64,000 nucleotides of DNA from Streptomyces zaomyceticus (GCF_014656215.1 NZ_BNBZ01000001.1:310001-374000); one strand, 5' to 3'. Counted from the first letter of the stretch, positions 47,831 to 57,423 are shown. The notes: a model not told the origin generated them from the sequence alone. Numbers and translations are program-made.

Positions 47831-49177
47831 ATGCCCGTACGTCCGCGCAGAGCAGCCGCCGCGCTCGCCGCCACCGCCTCGATCGCCCTCTTCGCCTCCG
47901 CCTGTACGGGCTCCGCGAACAACGCGGCCTCCGACGACCCCAAGGCCGAGACCACCATCACCTTCTGGCACGGCTGGTCTGCGCCCGCCGAGGTCAAGGC
48001 GATCCAGGACAACGTCGCCCGCTTCGAGAAGGCCCACCCGAACATCAAGGTGAAGGTCGTCGGCAACATCAACGACGACAAGCTGGGCCAGGCGCTGCGC
48101 GCGGGCGGGTCGAACGGCCCGGACGTCGTCTCCTCCTTCACGACGGCCAACGTCGGCAAGTTCTGCGCCTCGGGCGCCCTCGCCGACCTCAAGCCCTTCA
48201 TCGAGAAGGACAAGCTGGACCTGGACAAGATCTTCCCGAAGGTCCTCCAGTCGTACACGCAGTTCGAGGGCAAGCGCTGCTCCCTGCCGCTGCTCTCCGA
48301 CGCGTACGGCCTCTTCTACAACAAGGACGCGTTCAAGGCGGCCGGCCTCGACCCCGAGGCCCCGCCGAAGACCTGGTCCCAGTTCACCGAGGTCGCCAAG
48401 GCACTCACCAAGGCCAAGGGCGACTCCTACGAGCAGGTCGGCTTCATGCCGAACTACCTCGGCTACGAGACCGTCGTCTCCCACTACATGTCGCAGTGGA
48501 AGCACGGCGGGTACTTCGGCGCCGACGGTTCGTCGAACGTCGCGAAGGACCCGGCGTTCGCCGAGATGATGACGTACCAGAAGTCCCTGGTGAACGCCCT
48601 GGGCGGGTTCCAGAAGCTCGACAGGTACCGCACCTCCTTCGGTGACGAGTGGGGCGCCAAGCACCCCTTCCACACCGGCCAGGTCGCCATGCAGCTGGAC
48701 GGCGAGTGGCGGCTGAACTTCGTCAAGGAGGCGAAGGTGACGTTCGACGTCGGCGTCGCGCCGCTGCCGGTCGCCGACGACGAGATCGCCGAGTACGGCA
48801 AGGGCTACCTCTCCGGCACGATCATGGGCATCGCCCCGCAGAGCAAGAAGCAGAACGCGGCCTGGGAGCTGGTCAAGTACATGACCACGGACACCGACGC
48901 CGTGGTGAGCTTCGCCAACGGCATCGGCAACGTCCCCTCCACCCTGGAGGCGCTGAAGTCGCCGAACCTGAAGTTCGACGAGCGCTTCAAGACCTTCCTG
49001 GACATCGCCCGGCACCCCGCCTCCACCACCTCGGACGGCGCGGTCAACGGCTCCGCCTACCAGGACACCCTCCAGAAGTTCGCCCAGCAGTACGAGAAGG
49101 GGCAGGTCACGGACCTGAAGAAGGGTCTCGCCGACACCGCGGCCCAGATCGACCGCGACATCGCCGCGGCGAAGTGA
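47831..49177 (+). CDS. csnE: Sugar ABC transporter substrate-binding lipoprotein CsnE
   Basis: A 448-residue solute-binding protein of the maltose-type (family 1) class, anchored outside the membrane. ATG 47831 has GGGAG upstream. The signal peptide ends at a lipobox-like ASAC (Cys23), and the mature protein starts with the typical ITFWHGWSAPAEVKAIQDNVARFEKAHPNIKVKV. By homology of the cluster it should bind glucosamine oligosaccharides from chitosan. The two permease genes follow directly, at 16 bases and then 3 bases. Confidence 0.9.
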   Translation: MPVRPRRAAAALAATASIALFASACTGSANNAASDDPKAETTITFWHGWSAPAEVKAIQDNVARFEKAHPNIKVKVVGNINDDKLGQALRAGGSNGPDVVSSFTTANVGKFCASGALADLKPFIEKDKLDLDKIFPKVLQSYTQFEGKRCSLPLLSDAYGLFYNKDAFKAAGLDPEAPPKTWSQFTEVAKALTKAKGDSYEQVGFMPNYLGYETVVSHYMSQWKHGGYFGADGSSNVAKDPAFAEMMTYQKSLVNALGGFQKLDRYRTSFGDEWGAKHPFHTGQVAMQLDGEWRLNFVKEAKVTFDVGVAPLPVADDEIAEYGKGYLSGTIMGIAPQSKKQNAAWELVKYMTTDTDAVVSFANGIGNVPSTLEALKSPNLKFDERFKTFLDIARHPASTTSDGAVNGSAYQDTLQKFAQQYEKGQVTDLKKGLADTAAQIDRDIAAAK

Positions 49178-49193
49178 CGGCCGGAACCCACCC

Positions 49194-50192
49194 ATGAGCA
49201 CGGACACCCTGCCCGCGAAGGAGGCGGCCGCCCCGGCCGCCCCCTCTCCCGGGGGACGCAACACGCTGCGGCACAAGCGCCGGCGCAACGCGCTCCGCAC
49301 CCTGGCGTTCATGTCGCCCTGGCTGATCGGATTCGGCGTCTTCTTCGCCTATCCGCTCGTCTCCACGCTGTACTTCTCCTTCATGAAGTACGACGGCCTC
49401 AACCCGCCGGAATGGCGGGGCGTGGGGAACTGGACGTACGTCTTCACCGAGTTCCCGCAGTTCTGGCCGGCCCTGCGGAACACCCTCTGGCTCGGCGTCG
49501 TCATGGTCGCCTGCCGGGTGCTCTTCGGCCTCGGCGTCGGCATGCTGATCACCAAGATCAAGACGGGCGCCGGAGTCTTCCGCACCCTCTTCTACCTGCC
49601 GTACCTGGCACCGCCGGTGGCCGCCACACTGGCCTTCGTCTTCCTGCTCAACCCCGGCACCGGACCGGTCAACTCGCTCCTGGAGGCGGTCGGCGTCCCC
49701 GCCCCCTCCTGGTTCAACGACGCCGACTGGTCCAAGCCCGCGCTGACCGTCCTCGCCGTGTGGGGCGTCGGGGACCTCATGGTCATCTTCATGGCCGCCC
49801 TGCTCGACGTACCCAAGGAGCAGTACGAGGCCGCCGAACTCGACGGCGCGTCCCCCTGGCAGCGGTTCCGCTTCATCACCCTGCCGAACATCTCGCCGAT
49901 CGTGCTCTTCGCGGTCGTCACCGGGGTCATCGGCGCGATGCAGTACTACACGCAGCCGATCGTGGCCGCGAAGGTCGCCTCGGGGAAGATGGGCGGCTCC
50001 GGCGAGGTCTTCGTCCCCGGCTACCCGGACGACTCCACGCTGACCCTCCCGCAGCTGGTCTACAACCTCGGCTTCAGCCAGTTCAACTACGGCGCCGCCT
50101 GCGTCGTGGCGCTGGTGCTCTTCGCCTTCTCCATGGCCTTCACCGCGCTCCTGATGCGCCGGCGCGGCGGCCTGATCGGCTCGGGTGACTGA
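49194..50192 (+). CDS. csnF: Sugar ABC transporter permease CsnF
   Basis: A 332-residue inner-membrane permease of the MalF type. It has six spans after a hydrophilic N-terminus of about 40 residues. The EAA loop that contacts the ATPase reads EQYEAAELDGASPWQRFRFITLPNISP. It pairs with CsnG. No ATPase gene is in the operon; in Streptomyces the shared MsiK ATPase serves several such sugar transporters. Confidence 0.92.
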   Translation: MSTDTLPAKEAAAPAAPSPGGRNTLRHKRRRNALRTLAFMSPWLIGFGVFFAYPLVSTLYFSFMKYDGLNPPEWRGVGNWTYVFTEFPQFWPALRNTLWLGVVMVACRVLFGLGVGMLITKIKTGAGVFRTLFYLPYLAPPVAATLAFVFLLNPGTGPVNSLLEAVGVPAPSWFNDADWSKPALTVLAVWGVGDLMVIFMAALLDVPKEQYEAAELDGASPWQRFRFITLPNISPIVLFAVVTGVIGAMQYYTQPIVAAKVASGKMGGSGEVFVPGYPDDSTLTLPQLVYNLGFSQFNYGAACVVALVLFAFSMAFTALLMRRRGGLIGSGD

Positions 50193-50195
50193 CAC

Positions 50196-51086
50196 ATGAC
50201 GACCGCAACCGCTCCCGACCCCGCCCGCCTCGCGGCGAGCCCCGCCGAAAAGAAGGCCCGCCGCAGATCGCTGCTGCACTGGATCGCCGTGCACTCGCTC
50301 GGCATCGCCGCGGCCCTGTTCTTCGTGCTCCCGTTCGTCTTCGTCCTCCTGACCTCCCTGATGAGCGACCAGCAGGCGCTCACCCGGGACCTGACGCCGA
50401 ACTCCTGGCACTGGGACAACTACGTCCGGGTCCTCGAGACGCCCGGCTTCCTCACCTGGTGGAAGAACTCCCTGCTGTACGCGGGTCTCGGCACCGTCCT
50501 CGTCGTGGTGTCCTCGATACCCGTGGCGTACGCGCTCGCCAAGTTCCGCTTCCGCGGCCGGCACCTGTCGCTGCTGCTCGTCATCTCGATGATGATGCTG
50601 CCGCCGCAGGTCGTCATCATCCCGATGTACCTGTTCTGGGCCAAGCAGATGGACCTCTCCGGCACGCTGTGGCCGCTGATCATCCCGATGGTCTTCGGTG
50701 ACGCGTTCGCCATCTTCCTGCTGCGCCAGTTCCTGCTGACGATCCCGAACGAGTACGTCGAGGCCGCGCGGATCGACGGGTGCGGCGAGTTCCGCACCCT
50801 GATCCGGGTCGTCCTGCCCATGGCGAAGCCGGGCATCGCCGCCGTCGCCCTGTTCCAGTTCTTCTACTGCTGGAACGACTACTTCGGGCCGCAGATCTAC
50901 GCCTCGGAGAACCCGGGCGCCTGGACGCTCAGTTACGGCCTGGAGTCCTTCAAGGGCGCGCACCACACCGACTGGAATCTGACCATGGCCGCGACCGTCC
51001 TGGTCATGGCCCCTGTGATCCTCGTCTTCTTCTTCGCCCAGAAGGCGTTCGTCGAGGGAGTCACACTGACCGGAGTGAAGGGCTGA
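50196..51086 (+). CDS. csnG: Sugar ABC transporter permease CsnG
   Basis: A 296-residue MalG-type permease starting three bases after csnF stops. It has six spans, and the EAA loop reads NEYVEAARIDGCGEFRTLIRVVLPMAKPG. The start ATG at 50196 follows the GGGTGACTGAC junction and probably depends on coupling to csnF. With CsnF it forms the channel through which CsnE delivers oligosaccharide. Confidence 0.92.
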   Translation: MTTATAPDPARLAASPAEKKARRRSLLHWIAVHSLGIAAALFFVLPFVFVLLTSLMSDQQALTRDLTPNSWHWDNYVRVLETPGFLTWWKNSLLYAGLGTVLVVVSSIPVAYALAKFRFRGRHLSLLLVISMMMLPPQVVIIPMYLFWAKQMDLSGTLWPLIIPMVFGDAFAIFLLRQFLLTIPNEYVEAARIDGCGEFRTLIRVVLPMAKPGIAAVALFQFFYCWNDYFGPQIYASENPGAWTLSYGLESFKGAHHTDWNLTMAATVLVMAPVILVFFFAQKAFVEGVTLTGVKG

Positions 51087-51094
51087 ATCACACC

Positions 51095-52360
51095 ATGAAG
51101 CTCACTGTCGTGGGGGGCGGTTCCACCTACACCCCCGAACTGATCGACGGCTTCGCGCGGCTGCGCGACACCCTGCCCATCACCGAACTCGTCCTCGTCG
51201 ACCCCGCCGCCGAGCGGCTCGACCTGGTCGGCGGACTCGCCCGCCGCATCTTCGCCAAGCAGGACCACGCGGGGAGGATCGTCACCACCACCGACCTCGA
51301 CGCCGGGGTCGAGGGCGCCGACGCCGTCCTGCTCCAGCTGCGGGTCGGCGGCCAGGCCGCCCGTCAGCAGGACGAGACCTGGCCGCTGGAGTGCGGCTGC
51401 GTCGGCCAGGAGACCACCGGCGCCGGCGGGCTCGCCAAGGCGCTCAGGACCGTCCCGGTGGTCCTCGACATCGCCGAGCGGGTCCGGCGGACCAACCCGG
51501 ACGCCTGGATCATCGACTTCACCAACCCCGTCGGCATCGTCACGCGCGCGCTGCTCCAGGCCGGGCACAAGGCCGTCGGCCTGTGCAACGTCGCCATCGG
51601 CTTCCAGCGGAAGTTCGCCGGGCTCCTCGGCGTGACCCCGTCCGAGGTCCACCTCGACCACGTCGGGCTCAACCACCTGACCTGGGAGCGGGCGGTACGC
51701 CTCGGGGGCCCCGAGGGCGAGAACGTGCTCCCCCGGCTGCTCGCCGAGCACGGCGACGCGATCGCCGACGACCTGCGCCTGCCGCGCCCGGTCCTGGACC
51801 GGCTCGGCGTCGTCCCCTCGTACTACCTGCGCTACTTCTACGCCCACGACGAGGTCGTCCGGGAGCTCGGCACGAAGCCCTCGCGGGCCGCCGAGGTGGC
51901 CGCCATGGAGAAGGAACTCCTGGCCATGTACGGGGACCCGGCGCTCGACGAGAAGCCGGCCCTGCTCGCCAAGCGCGGCGGCGCCTTCTACTCGGAGGCG
52001 GCCGTGGACCTGGCCGCCTCCCTCCTGGGCGGCGGCGGCTCGCCGTACCAGGTGGTGAACACGTACAACAACGGCACGCTGCCGTTCCTGCCGGACGACG
52101 CCGTCATCGAGACGCAGGCCGCGGTCGGCGCCCGGGGCGCGACGCCGCTGCCGGTCGCGCCGGTGGACCCGCTGTACGCCGGTCTGATCGCGAACGTGAC
52201 GGCCTACGAGGACCTCGCGCTCGAAGCGGCGCTGCGCGGCGGCCGGGACCGGGTGTTCAAGGCGCTGCTCGCGCATCCGCTGGTGGGGCAGTACGCGTAC
52301 GCCGACGGGCTCACCGACCGGCTGATCGCGCACAACCGGGAGCACCTCCCGTGGGCGTGA
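51095..52360 (+). CDS. csnH: Family 4 glycosidase CsnH (6-phospho-beta-glucosidase-like)
   Basis: A 421-residue NAD- and metal-dependent GH4 enzyme from ATG 51095. The Rossmann start reads KLTVVGGGSTYTPELIDGF, and the metal-site region contains GLCNVAIGFQRKF and HLDHVGLNHLTWERAV. GH4 enzymes open the glycosidic bond by oxidation-elimination and usually act on 6-phospho sugars. In this cluster it should process imported glucosamine oligosaccharide or its phosphate, with CsnK supplying phosphorylation. Its stop overlaps the start region of csnK. Confidence 0.9.
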   Translation: MKLTVVGGGSTYTPELIDGFARLRDTLPITELVLVDPAAERLDLVGGLARRIFAKQDHAGRIVTTTDLDAGVEGADAVLLQLRVGGQAARQQDETWPLECGCVGQETTGAGGLAKALRTVPVVLDIAERVRRTNPDAWIIDFTNPVGIVTRALLQAGHKAVGLCNVAIGFQRKFAGLLGVTPSEVHLDHVGLNHLTWERAVRLGGPEGENVLPRLLAEHGDAIADDLRLPRPVLDRLGVVPSYYLRYFYAHDEVVRELGTKPSRAAEVAAMEKELLAMYGDPALDEKPALLAKRGGAFYSEAAVDLAASLLGGGGSPYQVVNTYNNGTLPFLPDDAVIETQAAVGARGATPLPVAPVDPLYAGLIANVTAYEDLALEAALRGGRDRVFKALLAHPLVGQYAYADGLTDRLIAHNREHLPWA

Positions 52361-53340
52361 ACCTGAACGGCGTCCTCCTCGCGGTCGACGCGGGGAACAG
52401 CAAGACCGACGTCGCGGTCCTCTCCCCGGGCGGCACCGTCCTGGGAGAGGCCCGCGGCGGCGGGTTCCAGCCGCCGGTGGTGGGGGTGTCGACGGCCGTC
52501 GACACGCTGGCGGAGATCGTCGGGCGGGCCTGGGCGAAGGCCGGCGGCGCCGGTCTTCGCCCCACGTTCGCCCATGTCACGGCCTGTCTCGCCAATGCCG
52601 ACCTGCCCGTCGAGGAGACCGCGCTCCAGGCCGAGCTCCTCGGCAGGGGCTGGAGCCGGTCGGTGCGGGTGCACAACGACACCTTCGCCATCCTGCGGGC
52701 CGGGATCGACGAGCCGCGCGGGGTCGCGGTGGTGTGCGGGGCGGGGATCAACTGCGTCGGCATGACCCCGGACGGGCGGACCGCGCGCTTCCCCGCGATC
52801 GGGAAGATCTCGGGCGACTGGGGCGGCGGCAGCGCCATGGCCGAGGAGGCGCTCTGGTACGCGGCGCGCGCCGAGGACGGGCGCGGCGAGCCGTCCGAGC
52901 TGGCGCGCGCGCTGCCCGCGCACTTCGGTCTGGAGACGATGTACGCGTTGATCGAGGCGCTGCACCTTGGGCACGTGCCCTGGCTGCGGCGGCACGAGCT
53001 GACGCCCGTCCTGTTCCGGGTGAGCGCGGCGGGCGACCCGGTCGCGCTCGCCCTGGTGCACCGGCTCGCCGAGGAGGTCGCGGCGCTGTCGGCGGTCGCG
53101 CTCGGACGGCTCGGGCTGCTGGAGGAGGAGGCTCCGGTGATGCTGGGCGGCAGTGTGCTCGCCGCGCGTCATCCGCAGCTGGAGGAGAGGATCCGCGCGC
53201 TCCTCGCCGAGCGGGCGCCGAAGGCCGTCATCGGCTTCGTGACGGCGCCGCCGGTCCTCGGGGCGGCACTGCTCGCCCTGGACGAGGTGGCGGCCGGTCC
53301 GGAGGCGACGAGACGGCTGCGGGAGCACTACGGGGCCTGA
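52351..53340 (+). CDS. csnK: BadF/BadG/BcrA/BcrD-type sugar kinase CsnK
   Basis: A 329-residue ASKHA-fold kinase. GTG 52351 has GGAG eight bases upstream; a second GTG at 52357 overlaps the csnH stop (GTGA) and is an alternative. Motifs are LAVDAGNSKTDVAVL (phosphate 1), VHNDTFAILRAG, VVCGAGINCVGM (phosphate 2) and SGDWGGGSAMAEEAL, as in N-acetylglucosamine kinases. It probably phosphorylates glucosamine or its oligomer as the last step of the csn pathway. It overlaps csnH by 10 bases, implying coupling. Confidence 0.88.
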   Translation: MGVNLNGVLLAVDAGNSKTDVAVLSPGGTVLGEARGGGFQPPVVGVSTAVDTLAEIVGRAWAKAGGAGLRPTFAHVTACLANADLPVEETALQAELLGRGWSRSVRVHNDTFAILRAGIDEPRGVAVVCGAGINCVGMTPDGRTARFPAIGKISGDWGGGSAMAEEALWYAARAEDGRGEPSELARALPAHFGLETMYALIEALHLGHVPWLRRHELTPVLFRVSAAGDPVALALVHRLAEEVAALSAVALGRLGLLEEEAPVMLGGSVLAARHPQLEERIRALLAERAPKAVIGFVTAPPVLGAALLALDEVAAGPEATRRLREHYGA

Positions 53341-53353
53341 ACGAGGCGGTCCC

Positions 53354-53386
53354 CGGGGCGCTTTCTCGACACGAGGAGGCGCCCCG
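53354..53386 (+). terminator. Weak hairpin after the csn operon
   Basis: Eight-base arms CGGGGCGC/GCGCCCCG (53354-53361 with 53379-53386) with a 17-base loop, 14 bases after the csnK stop. It is the only candidate terminator for the six-gene unit. Confidence 0.4.
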
Positions 53387-53595
53387 CCGCCATGTTCACC
53401 TGTTCGAGCGATGTCAGGGACGGAACCGATCACGGCCCGGCGACGTATTCAGAGTGAGGGGGTTCGCCCACGGATGTGCCGGGGGCATGCGGCACGATAG
53501 GAACAAGATCGGGTCAATCCCGGTGTGCGGAAGGTCCCCTGCGGCCATACTGCAGGCCGGACCGGCCGAAGTCTGCGACCACAGGGGGAGGTCAC

Positions 53596-55032
53596 GTGAC
53601 ACACCCGCCGAACGCGCCCGCCGCCCCGGCGGCGCCGGGCCCGGCGCGCGCGCCCGCACGCCCGGCCGGCGTGCCCGCGCAGCCGGCCGCCGCGCCCGCC
53701 GCCGCCCCGGCCGCGGGGCGTGGGGCCTGGGCCGTGGGACGGGAGCGGCTGCGGGTCGCCACGACGACCGAGCCGGGCCGGCTCCAGATCCTCGGGGCCG
53801 TCCTCGCGCTGCTCGTCGTCGCGTTCGGGGCCGTCACCGCCCTCCAGGTCGACGACCGGGCCACCGCCGCCGACGACGTCGTCAGCCGCAGCCAGCCGCT
53901 GTCCGCCGACGCCGCCGCGATCTACCGCTCCCTCGCGGACGCCGACACCACCGCCGCCAGCGGCTTCCTCGCGGGCACCCTGGAGCCCGAGGAGTCCCGC
54001 AAGCGGTACGACCGGGACATCGCCACCGCCGCCCGGCTCCTCGTCAAGGCCGCCGCGAGCACCGACGGTTCGGGCGAGTCGGCCCGCGAGATCGCCACCC
54101 TCAACGAACAGCTGCCGCGCTACACGGGCCTGATCGAGCGCGCGCGGGCCGCCAACCGGCAGGGCCTGCCGCTGGGCGGCGCCTATCTGCGGTACGCCAG
54201 CCAGCAGATGACCAGCACCCTGCTCCCCGCGGCCGAGCGGCTCTACGCGGCCGAGACGGTGCACCTCCAGGAGGACGACGAGTCGGCCCGCACCTGGCCG
54301 TTCCTCTCCCTCGGCCTCGGCCTGCTCGTCCTCGCCGCCCTCGTCTGGGCCCAGCGCCGCAACTACACCAGGACGCACCGGGTCTTCAACCACGGACTGC
54401 TCGCCGCGAGCGCCGCCGCGGTCGTCGTCGTGCTCTGGCTCCTCGCCGCGCACACGATCGCGCGCGCCGGACTCGACAGCGCGCGCGCCCACGGGCAGGA
54501 GTCCCTCCAGGTCCTCAACTCCGCCCGGATCAGCTCGCTCACGGCCCGCGCCAACGAGAACCTGACGCTGGTCGCCCGGGGCGCCGTCCTCACCGAGGAC
54601 GGCAAGAACGACAAGTACGAGGCCGAGTACACGTCGAGCATGGGCGCCCTCACGGACGCGCTCGCCACGGCACGGGAGTGGGCCGACGACGACGCCGGCC
54701 GCGGCCCGGTCGACGAGGCCGCCACCCGCACCGCCGAGTGGAAGCAGCGCCACAAGGACGCCCGCGCCAAGGACGAGGCCGGCGACTTCGACGGCGCCCT
54801 CGGTCTGATCGTCGGCTCGAAGGAGTCCGGGCGGTCGACGGGGCAGTCCTTCGACCAGGTCGACGCGGCCCTGGAGCGCGCCCTCGCGCACGAGCAGGCC
54901 GAGTTCACCCGCTCCGCGGCGGACGCGAGGGACGCGCTGACGGCGCTGCCCCTGGGCGCGGCCGCACTCGGGATCCTGGGCGCGGCCGGCGCCGTGCTGG
55001 GCATCAACCGCAGACTGTCGGAGTACCGGTGA
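53596..55032 (+). CDS. glnX: GlnX-like four-span membrane sensor
   Basis: A 478-residue membrane protein from GTG 53596 with GGGGGAGG upstream. An Ala/Pro-rich cytoplasmic N-terminus of about 60 residues leads to four spans near residues 64-84, 233-251, 267-289 and 452-468. They enclose two extracellular helical domains of about 150 and 160 residues, resembling four-helix-bundle sensor domains. Gene order with a GlnH-type protein and a PknG-type kinase matches mycobacterial glnX-glnH-pknG, in which GlnX passes the ligand state of GlnH to PknG. The assignment rests on topology and context. Confidence 0.75.
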   Translation: MTHPPNAPAAPAAPGPARAPARPAGVPAQPAAAPAAAPAAGRGAWAVGRERLRVATTTEPGRLQILGAVLALLVVAFGAVTALQVDDRATAADDVVSRSQPLSADAAAIYRSLADADTTAASGFLAGTLEPEESRKRYDRDIATAARLLVKAAASTDGSGESAREIATLNEQLPRYTGLIERARAANRQGLPLGGAYLRYASQQMTSTLLPAAERLYAAETVHLQEDDESARTWPFLSLGLGLLVLAALVWAQRRNYTRTHRVFNHGLLAASAAAVVVVLWLLAAHTIARAGLDSARAHGQESLQVLNSARISSLTARANENLTLVARGAVLTEDGKNDKYEAEYTSSMGALTDALATAREWADDDAGRGPVDEAATRTAEWKQRHKDARAKDEAGDFDGALGLIVGSKESGRSTGQSFDQVDAALERALAHEQAEFTRSAADARDALTALPLGAAALGILGAAGAVLGINRRLSEYR

Positions 55033-55043
55033 GAGGGGGCGGG

Positions 55044-56075
55044 ATGCCGAACGGCGCGTACCCGCTGGTGCGGCGGACGGCACAGCGGTTCCGGGGCTGG
55101 GGCGGGGTGGCCGCCATGGCCGTGGCCTGCGGGCTCACCGCCTCGCTCACCCTGCTTCCGCTTGCTCACGGCGGCGACGCGGCGGCCGTGCCCGGGACGC
55201 ACGGCGGCGCCGGCATCGGCACCGGGGTCCAGATCAAGGCGGACACCTGCGAGAAGCCCTGGGCCTCCCTCACCCCCTCGTCGGCGGACGGACCCTCGAT
55301 CGAGGCGATCAAGCAGCGCGGGAAGCTCGTCGTCGGCGTCGACCAGTCCAGCTACCGCTGGGGCTACCGGAACCCGGAAACCCGCGCCCTCGAAGGCTTC
55401 GACATCGAGCTGGCGCGGGCCGTCGCCAAGGACATCCTGGGCAGCGAGGACGCCGTCATCTTCCGGGCGATCCCCACCAACCAGCGGATCGCCGCCCTCG
55501 ACAGCGGCAAGGTCGACCTCGTCGTGCGCACCATGACGATCAACTGCAAGCGGATCCAGCAGGTCGCCTTCTCCACCGCCTACTTCCAGGCGGGACAGCA
55601 GGTCCTGGCGCCCAAGCTCGCCAAGGACATCACCGGCTACGACACCTCGCTGAAGGGCAAGCGGGTCTGCACCGCCGAGGGCTCCACGGCCTACGAGGCC
55701 CTGGAGGAGAACTCCTTCGGCGCGCTCTTCAAGGACGAGGGCGACGGCACCAAGGACGACAAGGACCTGCTCACCGTCCCCAACCAGCTGGACTGCCTGG
55801 CCAGGCTCCAGATGGGCGAGGTCGACGCCGTCGTCACGGACAACGCCCTGGCGGCCGGACAGGCCGCCCAGGACCCCGCCGTCGAGCTCAAGGGCCGCCC
55901 GTTCACCACCGAGTTCTACGGAGTGGCCGCCAAGCTCGGCAACGACGACCTGGTCCGCCGGGTCAACCAGGTCCTCGTGCGCTACCGCCAGGGCCCCTGG
56001 CAGCGGGCGTACAAGGACTGGCTGGAGAAGGACCTGCCCGGGATAACCGGGCCGCCCCCTCCTCTGTACAAGTAG
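55044..56075 (+). CDS. glnH: GlnH-like glutamate/aspartate-binding protein
   Basis: A 343-residue periplasmic-type binding protein (SBP family 3). The binding fold reads IEAIKQRGKLVVGVDQSSYRWGYRNPETRALEGFDIELARAVAKDILG, then PTNQRIAALDSGKVDLVVRTMTI and GEVDAVVTDNALAAG. The N-terminus has basic residues, then a hydrophobic stretch with AVAC, which may be a lipobox, although hydrophobicity continues beyond it. ATG 55044 is used; a GTG at 55029 overlaps the glnX stop (GTGA) and is possible. No ABC permease or ATPase is adjacent, so the role is more likely sensing than uptake. Confidence 0.85.
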   Translation: MPNGAYPLVRRTAQRFRGWGGVAAMAVACGLTASLTLLPLAHGGDAAAVPGTHGGAGIGTGVQIKADTCEKPWASLTPSSADGPSIEAIKQRGKLVVGVDQSSYRWGYRNPETRALEGFDIELARAVAKDILGSEDAVIFRAIPTNQRIAALDSGKVDLVVRTMTINCKRIQQVAFSTAYFQAGQQVLAPKLAKDITGYDTSLKGKRVCTAEGSTAYEALEENSFGALFKDEGDGTKDDKDLLTVPNQLDCLARLQMGEVDAVVTDNALAAGQAAQDPAVELKGRPFTTEFYGVAAKLGNDDLVRRVNQVLVRYRQGPWQRAYKDWLEKDLPGITGPPPPLYK

Positions 56076-56076
56076 C

Positions 56077-56098
56077 CCCGTACACGCCCCCGTACGGG
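56077..56098 (+). repeat. Small hairpin with CCCGTAC repeats between glnH and the coiled-coil gene
   Basis: CCCGTAC/GTACGGG arms with an 8-base loop at once after the glnH stop, followed by further CCCGTAC and CCTGTAC copies to about 56124. Possible mRNA processing or partial terminator site. Confidence 0.4.
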
Positions 56099-56145
56099 CA
56101 GCCCCGTACGCACGAGCCCTGTACACGGAGAGGAAGAGGTGATCG

Positions 56146-57423
56146 ATGGGCGTCACGGGACCCCCTGGGCCGGTGATGGACCGGGACGAGGTGGACCGTG
56201 CGCTGGCGCGCCTCGGGGCCGAGCACAAGGCGATCGAGGACTCGCTCTTCGCGCTCCAGGACCACGCGGGCCGCAGACTGCTCGAAGGGGCGGAGCTGAC
56301 CGGCACGACCCGGGACCGCTGGGTGGCGACCGAGCGGACCATCACCCTGCTCTGGACCTGCTTCGACGTGTACACCGGCGCCCTGCGGGAGGCCCGTGAG
56401 GTGCGCGCCCGGCGCCGCTGGCCCGGCCGGGAGGAGCTCGTGGAGCTGACCGACCGGCTGCGCGGCGAGAGCGTGCTCGTCGCGGGCGGGGCGGGTGAGC
56501 AGGGGCTGCTCTCCGAGCGGTTCACGCTGGAGGGCCTCGTCCGGAGGATGAACGAGCTGTACGCCTCTTCGCTCGACATGGTGGTGACCTCCGACGCCGT
56601 CTGGTCGGCGCTGCCCGCCCGGATAGACCTTCTCGCCGCCGAGCTGGGCCGGACGCGTTCGCTCGCCCACTCCGTCGGTGTGCGGCCCGGGGAGCACCCG
56701 GCCGGCGACGAACTCCAGGACATCACCGTCGAGCTGACCGCGCTCCGCTCGCAGGTGGTGTCGGATCCGCTGGCCTTCTGGCGTCCGGCCGTGGGGAGTT
56801 CCGCGCCGGGCGGGGGCCGCCCCGACACCGCGCGGTACGACCGGGCGGCGCTGGCCCTCGAGGACATCCGGCGGGAGATCGAGGCGGTGCTCGCGGTCCG
56901 CCAGGACTCCGAGGACCGGCTGCTCCGGCTGCGTGACGTGCTCTCGCGCGCGGACCGCACGCTGGCCGAGGCGCGGTCCGCGCGCGGCGAGGTCCTGGCG
57001 AAGATCGCCGCCTCCGAGGTGCCGGCCGTCAGCGGGCCGCCGACCGTGCTCCAGGAGCGGCTCGCGGCCGCCGCCGAGTACCGCAGGCACGCCCAGTGGC
57101 ACCGGCTCTCCCCGCTCCTGGAGTCCCTGGAGCGGGAGGCGGAGGAGGAGCTGCTGCGGGCCCGGGAGTCGCTGACCGCGGTGACGGCGCCGCTCGCGGT
57201 CCGGGCCGAGCTGCGCGGCCGGCTCGACGCGTACAAGGCGAAGGTGGCACGGCTGGGCGCGGCGGAGGACCCGCTGCTCGTGGAGCGGTACGACGCGGCC
57301 CGCCGGATGCTGTGGAGCGCGCCCTGCGATCTGCGGGTCGCGGAACAGGCCGTCCTGCGCTACCAGCAGGCGGCGGCGGACGTGCTGTCCGGCCCGAGAG
57401 ACGCGGGAGGACGACAGTGGTGA
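56146..57423 (+). CDS. Coiled-coil protein of unknown function in the pknG locus
   Basis: A 425-residue, almost wholly helical, Arg/Glu/Leu-rich soluble protein. Likely coiled coils are near residues 17-50, 180-210 and 245-300 (YDRAALALEDIRREIEAVLAVRQDSEDRLLRLRDVLSRADRTLAEARSARG). There is no signal peptide, membrane span or enzyme motif. It sits between the GlnH-like sensor and the kinase, with a 70-base gap before it and near-contact with pknG after it. It could be an adaptor or scaffold of the kinase complex. I do not recognise the family. Confidence 0.8.
   Translation: MGVTGPPGPVMDRDEVDRALARLGAEHKAIEDSLFALQDHAGRRLLEGAELTGTTRDRWVATERTITLLWTCFDVYTGALREAREVRARRRWPGREELVELTDRLRGESVLVAGGAGEQGLLSERFTLEGLVRRMNELYASSLDMVVTSDAVWSALPARIDLLAAELGRTRSLAHSVGVRPGEHPAGDELQDITVELTALRSQVVSDPLAFWRPAVGSSAPGGGRPDTARYDRAALALEDIRREIEAVLAVRQDSEDRLLRLRDVLSRADRTLAEARSARGEVLAKIAASEVPAVSGPPTVLQERLAAAAEYRRHAQWHRLSPLLESLEREAEEELLRARESLTAVTAPLAVRAELRGRLDAYKAKVARLGAAEDPLLVERYDAARRMLWSAPCDLRVAEQAVLRYQQAAADVLSGPRDAGGRQW

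Noticed and set aside
55044-56075. GlnH-like gene as part of a classical amino-acid ABC importer
   Set aside because: No permease or ATPase is adjacent; the neighbours are a sensor-like membrane protein and a PknG-type kinase.
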